The notes under the pieces: generated by a model
Database searches by the model: none
Told to the model about the DNA's origin: nothing
What the model saw: only the letters and a program-made list of their open reading frames with translations
Program-made: the position numbers and the translations under genes
In this document: positions 17,431 to 21,601 of the stretch, one piece after another
Position numbering within the stretch: the stretch's first letter is position 1
Layout of the letters: every line of letters starts with the position of its first letter
Assembly: GCA_039030125.1 (NCBI GenBank)
Contig: JBCCEV010000068.1
Span: 1-21,601 of the forward strand
Direction of reading: 5' to 3'
Origin: JBCCEV01 sp039030125
Lineage (GTDB): Bacteria; Pseudomonadota; Gammaproteobacteria; Ga0077536
DNA: 21,601 bases

Positions 17431-17780
17431 GAGCGGCCGGTCATTTCTTCGAAAAGGCTGCAGAAAACTGGCTTAGCGAACGCGGGCTAACGACCGTCGC
17501 TCGAAGTTTTAGCTGCCGGCAAGGAGAGATCGATTTGATCATGCGTGAAAACGACGAGCTGGTTTTTGTTGAGGTTCGTTATCGAAGGTCGCGGCGTTAC
17601 GGCGGGCCTGAAGAAAGCGTTGACCAGCGTAAGCAGAAAAAAATAATTCGCACTGCCGAGAGTTATTTAGCCAGAAATACTAACCGGCGCGCTCTGGCAT
17701 GCCGCTTTGACGTGATGGCCATAACCGGCGAAGGCGAAGACCTTATGTTCAACTGGATCCAGAATGCTTTTTCCGCATAA
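17427..17780 (+). CDS. yraN: UPF0102 family protein YraN, predicted nuclease fold
   Basis: The 117 aa product has the UPF0102 pattern: GHFFEKAAENWLSERGL at the start, then SCRQGEIDLIM and ELVFVEVRYRRSRRYG, and FDVMAI near the end. The Glu-Ile-Asp ... Val-Glu-Val-Arg arrangement is that of a restriction-endonuclease-like (PD-(D/E)XK) core, so a nucleic-acid-cleaving role is inferred; its cellular function is not well established. The start overlaps the lpoA stop as ATGA. Its stop TAA overlaps an ATG (TAATG) of a 12-codon frame that ends just before the next gene's ribosome-binding site. Conserved position after lpoA supports the call. Confidence 0.93.
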   Translation: MRAAGHFFEKAAENWLSERGLTTVARSFSCRQGEIDLIMRENDELVFVEVRYRRSRRYGGPEESVDQRKQKKIIRTAESYLARNTNRRALACRFDVMAITGEGEDLMFNWIQNAFSA

Positions 17781-17820
17781 TGCCCCGGTCGCCAATCGCA
17801 GTTCTTCGCGTTCGTTGAGC

Positions 17821-17826
17821 GAGGGG
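17821..17826 (+). promoter_or_regulatory. Shine-Dalgarno that supports the ATC start of gmhA/diaA
   Basis: GAGGGG, followed by seven bases and then ATC at 17834. This spacing is ideal for initiation at the ATC and no ATG, GTG or TTG follows at a usable distance in any frame that continues into the gene. Confidence 0.55.
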
Positions 17827-17833
17827 TAAGAAA

Positions 17834-18436
17834 ATCGATCCGAAGCAACGCATACGAACAATATTCGCCGAAGGTATCGCTGTAAAAACCGAAGCCGCGT
17901 CGCGACTTACTGATTCGATCGCCGATGCCGCGGCGCTAATCGCTCAGGCACTCTTTCAGAACAAGAAAATCCTTACCTGCGGCAACGGCGGATCGGCAGC
18001 AGATTCACAACATTTCTCTTCAGAGTTGCTCAATCGATTCGAACGCGAGCGCCCGGGTTTGCCCGCCTTCGCGTTGACGACTGACGCATCCACGGTGACC
18101 TCGATCGCTAACGATTACCAGTTTGCGGACGTGTTTGCGAAGCAAATTCGCGCGCTCGGGCAACCGGGCGATGTACTCTTGGCGTTTTCAACTAGCGGTA
18201 ATTCGCACAACATCATTAACGCTATCGACGCGGCACGCGAACGTGAAATGCGCGTGATTGCCGCGACCGGCAAAGACGGCGGCGAGCTTGCTCCAGCACT
18301 TGGATCAGGAGATATCGAACTTCGAGTGCCCAGCGAGTCGACAGCTCGGATACAGGAAACCCACATCGTGATCATCCATTGCTTATGCGATTTACTTGAC
18401 ACCGAATTGCTCGGACCACAGGGGGCAGCAACATGA
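17834..18436 (+). CDS. gmhA: SIS-domain phosphoheptose isomerase GmhA / DiaA-like
   Basis: SIS-fold protein, either sedoheptulose-7-phosphate isomerase for LPS heptose (GmhA) or the DnaA-binding initiation protein DiaA. Reading from ATC gives 200 aa, IDPKQRIRTIFAEGI..., aligning by memory with the start MDMQHRIRQLF of the Pseudomonas homologue. Seen: CGNGGSAADSQHF (49-61), TDASTVTSIANDYQF, STSGNSHNIINAI, TGKDGGELA and TARIQETHIVIIH. Glu64 (SSEL) and His177 match the GmhA catalytic Glu and His; DiaA of E. coli has Ser at the Glu position, so an active isomerase is plausible. The frame is open from 17819 but contains no ATG, GTG or TTG until 18026, which would delete the phosphosugar loop. End overlaps dolP as ATGA. 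Confidence 0.88.
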   Translation: MDPKQRIRTIFAEGIAVKTEAASRLTDSIADAAALIAQALFQNKKILTCGNGGSAADSQHFSSELLNRFERERPGLPAFALTTDASTVTSIANDYQFADVFAKQIRALGQPGDVLLAFSTSGNSHNIINAIDAAREREMRVIAATGKDGGELAPALGSGDIELRVPSESTARIQETHIVIIHCLCDLLDTELLGPQGAAT

Positions 18437-19020
18437 TTCAATTTCTAGCGCGATGCGTGTTGGGCGGCGTTCTACTATATTTGAGTGGCTGTGCCGGGGT
18501 GATTGTCGGTGGCGCCGGAAGCGCTGCTCTGATGGCTCAAGACGAACGCACACCTGGATCGCAAGTTGAAGACCAAACCATCGAACTCAACGCCTATGCT
18601 CTGTTAAAAGCTGAATTGGAAATCAAGGAGCAGACCCACTTGAGCGTCACCAGCTATAACCAAATCGTTCTTTTAACGGGTCAAGCGCCGTCACAAGAAT
18701 TAATCGATCTTGCCATCCAAATTGTGGCTAAGATTGATAACGTAAAACACATTCACAACGAAATCGCGCTGGCGGCGCCGAGTTCCTTAACATCCCGCAC
18801 CAGTGACGGCTTGCTAACAGCCAAAGTGAAATCAGCATTATTTGCCAATGCAGAAACCGACTTTCTGAGAATCAAAGTGGTCACCGAGACCGGCACTGTG
18901 TTTTTGATGGGAATTGTGAGCGAAAGCGAGGGGGCGATAGCGGCTGAAGTCACCAGTAAAGTTGGTGGCGTGCAGAAGGTCGTTAAGCTCTTTGAGTATC
19001 GCCAGCTTGATCCAAGCTGA
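18433..19020 (+). CDS. dolP: Outer-membrane BON-domain lipoprotein DolP (YraP)
   Basis: Division- and envelope-associated lipoprotein that supports outer-membrane integrity in gammaproteobacteria. The 195 aa product has a signal peptide with lipobox LSGC (lipidated Cys20; Ala at +2 favours the outer membrane). Two BON domains follow: about 50-115 (AYALLKAELEIK ... VKHIHNEI) and about 125-192 (DGLLTAKVKSALFANAE ... VGGVQKVVKLFEY). The start overlaps the preceding gene as ATGA and AGGGGG lies about seven bases upstream. Its stop is immediately adjacent to the sspB stop on the other strand, with no bases between. Confidence 0.93.
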   Translation: MIQFLARCVLGGVLLYLSGCAGVIVGGAGSAALMAQDERTPGSQVEDQTIELNAYALLKAELEIKEQTHLSVTSYNQIVLLTGQAPSQELIDLAIQIVAKIDNVKHIHNEIALAAPSSLTSRTSDGLLTAKVKSALFANAETDFLRIKVVTETGTVFLMGIVSESEGAIAAEVTSKVGGVQKVVKLFEYRQLDPS

Positions 19021-19422
19021 TCAATCCACCAGCTTTAAATGTGGCCGCTTAGGCGCCTCGGCGCGATCTTGTTCTAAGGCTTCATCTGAATCGCGATCTT
19101 CGCTGTCAGTCTCTGGATCTTCAGGCAGAGCCATACCTTTCCCGTTTTCTTTAGCGTAGATCGCGAGGACGGCCGTCACCGGCGCAACAATTGAATGTGC
19201 GACACCTGAAAAGCGGGCACTGAAACTTATCCAATCATTCCCGAGTTCTAGATCGCGCACGGCCGTCATCCCGACATTCAAGACGATTTTACCGTCTTCA
19301 ACTTGCTCCAGCGGAACTTCAACACCGGCCATGCTGGCATCAACTAAAATATAGGGGGTAAGCCCGTTATCGGCGATCCACTCGTAGCAGGCGCGAATCA
19401 AATACGGTTTAGTGGAAGTCAC
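19021..19422 (-). CDS. sspB: ClpXP protease specificity-enhancing factor SspB
   Basis: Adaptor that binds ssrA-tagged proteins released from stalled ribosomes and delivers them to ClpXP. The 133 aa product has the folded substrate-binding domain (about 5-95: PYLIRACYEWIADNGLTPYI, GKIVLNVGMTAVRDLELG, WISFSARFSGVAHSI, AVLAIYAKENG). An acidic flexible linker (about 100-122) follows, then the C-terminal RPHLKLVD tail, the conserved ClpX-docking (XB) motif. The start is GTG (MTSTKPYL matches the usual MTS-R/K-PYL opening), 27 bases after sspA with only a weak ribosome-binding site. It is probably co-transcribed with sspA. Confidence 0.96.
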   Translation of the reverse strand: MTSTKPYLIRACYEWIADNGLTPYILVDASMAGVEVPLEQVEDGKIVLNVGMTAVRDLELGNDWISFSARFSGVAHSIVAPVTAVLAIYAKENGKGMALPEDPETDSEDRDSDEALEQDRAEAPKRPHLKLVD

Positions 19423-19449
19423 AACAAGCGTCCGTCACCGGGTCGTAGA

Positions 19450-20073
19450 TCAGCGAAGTTCCGCCTCCTCGGCAGACAGACTCATTTGAAACGCGGGCCG
19501 ATCGAAAAGTTTGTCCGCGTATTTCATTAACGGTTTTCCAGCCGCGGCCAGCTTGATGTTGTATGACGGAAGGCGCCACAGAATTGGCGCCAGATAAATG
19601 TCCACCAGCGAAAATTCGTCGGACATAAAATACGGGTACTGCGAAAAGATTGGAGCTATCGCAAGCAGGTTGTCTTTTAAGGCCTTGCGGGCATTTGCTG
19701 CTGCTATTTCGTTATCGCCTTCGAGCTCAATGACTAGTTCGTAGAGATCGCGGCGGACCCGATAGCGAAGCTGACGGTTGTTTGCACGGGAAACCGGATC
19801 GACTGGCATCAGCGGCGGATGAGGATAACGCTCATCGAGGTACTCCATCATGATCTGCTCATCGAAGAGCACCAAATCGCGATCGATAAGGGTCATCAAG
19901 CCGTCATAAGGATTCAAATCATTAAGATCTTCGGGTTTGGTCTCCTCAGTCACGAAGTTAACCTCGGCGTTGATGTCCTTTTCGGTTAACACCAGGCGGA
20001 CCGAGTGACCAATGGGATCGGCCGGGCCTGTATATAAGGTCATGATTGACCGCCGATTGCTAAGCACCGACAT
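19450..20073 (-). CDS. sspA: Stringent starvation protein A
   Basis: Glutathione-S-transferase-fold RNA-polymerase-associated protein involved in stationary-phase and acid stress responses. The 207 aa product (E. coli 212) shows the thioredoxin-like N-domain with SIMTLYTGPADPIGHSVRLV and the FDEQIMMEYLDERYPHPPLMP linker region, followed by the helical C-domain ending SLSAEEAELR. The ATG at 20073 is chosen because it overlaps the petC stop as TAATG and has AAGGA nine bases upstream. An ATG 18 bases earlier lies inside petC and lacks a ribosome-binding site. sspA follows petC in many gammaproteobacteria, so expression is likely tied to the bc1 operon. Confidence 0.95.
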   Translation of the reverse strand: MSVLSNRRSIMTLYTGPADPIGHSVRLVLTEKDINAEVNFVTEETKPEDLNDLNPYDGLMTLIDRDLVLFDEQIMMEYLDERYPHPPLMPVDPVSRANNRQLRYRVRRDLYELVIELEGDNEIAAANARKALKDNLLAIAPIFSQYPYFMSDEFSLVDIYLAPILWRLPSYNIKLAAAGKPLMKYADKLFDRPAFQMSLSAEEAELR

Positions 20074-20798
20074 TAATGGATGTCCTTCCAATACTCACGC
20101 TTCATCATAAAGGCGGCAAAAAACAATATCAGTAGAAACCCGAGTACCCAAAATCCCATCCTGTAGCGGACCAGTTTGGCGGGTTCGCCAACATAAACGA
20201 GAAACGCCGTTAGATCTCGGATAACAGCTTCGTATTCCTCGGCACTGAGTTTCCCAGGTTGGGATAACTCAAGATGAGAATGACCTTCCTCATCGGTCAC
20301 GTTCTCTTGTATGCCTTGTAACTCCCACAGCACATGCGGCATGGCGGTCGCCGGGTAAACCAGATTATTAACCCCCGTAGGCCGGGATTCGTCAGCGTAG
20401 AAACTGAGCAAAAAAGAATAGATCCAGTCCGCGCCTCTTGAGCGCGCGGTAACCGACAGATCGGGTGGAGCGGCGCCGAACCAAACTTCACTATCTTCGG
20501 GGCGCATCGCGACTTTCATGGGGTCGAGGATTTTGTCGGTCGCAAACATCATGTTTTCTTTAACTAAACGCTCGCTCAAACCCAAGTCCTCGGCCATCCG
20601 ACCATAGCGCATATACTGAGCAGAGTGACAGCTCAGACAATAATTGACGAAGGTTCGCGCGCCACGCTGCAGAGAACTCTTGCTCCACAGGCTAACGTTT
20701 GCCTCTTGCAGCGTGCCGTGACCACCGCCTGCCGCGAGGGCCCCGTGACCACACGCGATGAGCATCAGCAAACAGATACTGGCAGGGAGGCCTCTCAT
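20073..20798 (-). CDS. petC: Ubiquinol-cytochrome c reductase, cytochrome c1 subunit
   Basis: Membrane-anchored c-type cytochrome of the bc1 complex, passing electrons from the Rieske protein to soluble cytochrome c. The 241 aa product has an N-terminal signal peptide (about 1-23, ending GALAA), the haem-attachment site CLSCH (Cys54, Cys57, His58), and a probable axial Met at 153 in ATAMPHVLW. A C-terminal anchor (about 214-231) is followed by basic KREYWK. The start overlaps the petB stop as TAATG, with AAGGGGGG upstream. Confidence 0.97.
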   Translation of the reverse strand: MRGLPASICLLMLIACGHGALAAGGGHGTLQEANVSLWSKSSLQRGARTFVNYCLSCHSAQYMRYGRMAEDLGLSERLVKENMMFATDKILDPMKVAMRPEDSEVWFGAAPPDLSVTARSRGADWIYSFLLSFYADESRPTGVNNLVYPATAMPHVLWELQGIQENVTDEEGHSHLELSQPGKLSAEEYEAVIRDLTAFLVYVGEPAKLVRYRMGFWVLGFLLILFFAAFMMKREYWKDIH

Positions 20799-21601
20799 TA
20801 ATGACCCCCCTTGGGCATCGTCACACGATCGGGGACTGCCTTATCCTTGTCCCACTTCGTGTAGAAAGGCATCAAGATAAAAAACAAAAAGTAAAGCACG
20901 GTACAGATCTGAGCCACCAAGGTCCGGCCAGGAGAGACCGGTTGGACCCCCAGATACCCGAGTATCAGGAAACAGATGACGAACGTCGTCAGCGCAATTT
21001 TATAGTAGGGCCCTCGATACCGAATCGACTTTACCGGCGAGCGATCAAGCCACGGAAGCAGCAGAAAAACCATTACCCCCAAACCCATGAAGATGACGCC
21101 CCAAAGTTTGGCGTCAACCCACAAAAAGTTAACGGTATTGGCCCGTAAGATTGAGTAGTACGGCGTAAAGTACCAAACGGGCGCGATGTGTTCGGGCGTT
21201 GCCAAGGGGTTTGCAGGAACGAAGTTGTTGTACTCCAAAAAGTAGCCATTCATTTCCGGCGCAAAAAACACAACGCTACAGAACAGCATCAAGAAACCGA
21301 CGATGCCCATGGAGTCTTTGACGGTGTAATACGGATGGAAAGGAACACCGTCGATGGGCTTGCCGTCGCTGTCCTTCTTTTCCTTAATCTCGACACCGTC
21401 GGGGTTGTTTGAGCCCACCTCATGCAGCGCGATGATGTGTAAAGCGACCAACCCAACGATGGCAAATGGTAAGGCGATCACGTGCAAGGCGAAAAAGCGA
21501 TTCAATGTTGCGTCGGAGACTACGAAGTCTCCTCGAATCCACAGTGATAGCGTTTCGCCAACGAATGGGATAGCACCAAACAAGGAGATAATTACCTGGG
21601 C
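20798..21601 (-). CDS. petB: Cytochrome b of the bc1 complex, partial (5' part outside window)
   Basis: Integral membrane di-haem subunit of ubiquinol:cytochrome c reductase. Only the C-terminal 267 codons are in the window; the frame is open to the last base, and the full protein would be about 400 aa. Visible: LFGAIPFVGETL, the second pair of haem-ligand histidines in FFALHVIALPF and LVALHIIALH (15 residues apart), and the quinol-oxidation-site motif PVWY in place of PEWY, followed by FTPYYSILRA. Several C-terminal membrane helices follow. It precedes petC with a 1-bp TAATG overlap. Confidence 0.97.
   Translation of the reverse strand, partial: AQVIISLFGAIPFVGETLSLWIRGDFVVSDATLNRFFALHVIALPFAIVGLVALHIIALHEVGSNNPDGVEIKEKKDSDGKPIDGVPFHPYYTVKDSMGIVGFLMLFCSVVFFAPEMNGYFLEYNNFVPANPLATPEHIAPVWYFTPYYSILRANTVNFLWVDAKLWGVIFMGLGVMVFLLLPWLDRSPVKSIRYRGPYYKIALTTFVICFLILGYLGVQPVSPGRTLVAQICTVLYFLFFILMPFYTKWDKDKAVPDRVTMPKGGH

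Noticed and set aside
18026..18436. gmhA/diaA starting at the first canonical start codon, TTG at 18026
   Set aside because: This would remove the first 64 residues including CGNGGSAAD and the catalytic Glu; the upstream frame clearly codes for the family N-terminus.
20751..20798. LIAC at residues 13-16 of cytochrome c1 looks like a lipobox
   Set aside because: The hydrophobic core before it is short, the usual GALAA cleavage site follows a few residues later, and the protein is anchored by a C-terminal helix as in the family.

Overview
This window is ordinary chromosomal core from a gammaproteobacterium. Its gene order matches, as I recall it, the Pseudomonas aeruginosa block from ddlB through the mra/mur/fts genes, rnpB, rsmI, lpoA, yraN, gmhA, a BON lipoprotein, sspB and sspA to the cytochrome bc1 genes. 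LpoA, SspA/SspB and meso-diaminopimelate-type MurE all fit a Gram-negative gammaproteobacterium. I see no mobile elements, CRISPR arrays, tRNAs or foreign-looking islands.

Layout. (1) 62-14033, minus strand: a compact dcw (division and cell wall) operon, transcribed mraZ-rsmH-ftsL-ftsI-murE-murF-mraY-murD-ftsW-murG-murC-murB-ddl. Every junction overlaps, mostly by 4 bp (NTGA), so there is no non-coding base between mraZ and ddl. Its promoter (TTGACA-18-TATAGT) and a three-repeat MraZ operator lie just upstream of mraZ. The end of ddl, in the first ~110 bases of the window, is broken by frame changes. (2) 14293-14647, minus: RNase P RNA. (3) 14691-15572, minus: rsmI, divergent from and overlapping the start of lpoA. 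(4) 15562-19020, plus: lpoA-yraN-gmhA/diaA-dolP, an envelope-oriented cluster. (5) 19021-21601, minus: sspB, sspA, petC (cytochrome c1) and petB (cytochrome b, running off the window), i.e. the tail of a petABC-sspAB operon.

How they work together. MurB, MurC, MurD, MurE, MurF and Ddl build the UDP-MurNAc-pentapeptide. MraY and MurG turn it into lipid II. FtsW and FtsI, with FtsL, polymerise and crosslink it at the septum. RsmH methylates 16S rRNA and MraZ represses the operon. On the other strand LpoA is the outer-membrane activator of the PBP1A synthase and DolP is an outer-membrane BON lipoprotein. PetB and PetC belong to the ubiquinol:cytochrome c oxidoreductase. SspA and SspB are stress and proteolysis adaptors.

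I found no wholly new system. The best leads are: a phosphoheptose isomerase/DiaA gene whose only plausible start codon is ATC; an lpoA promoter inside rsmI that would give a nearly leaderless mRNA; the disrupted 3' end of ddl; and the neat MraZ operator.
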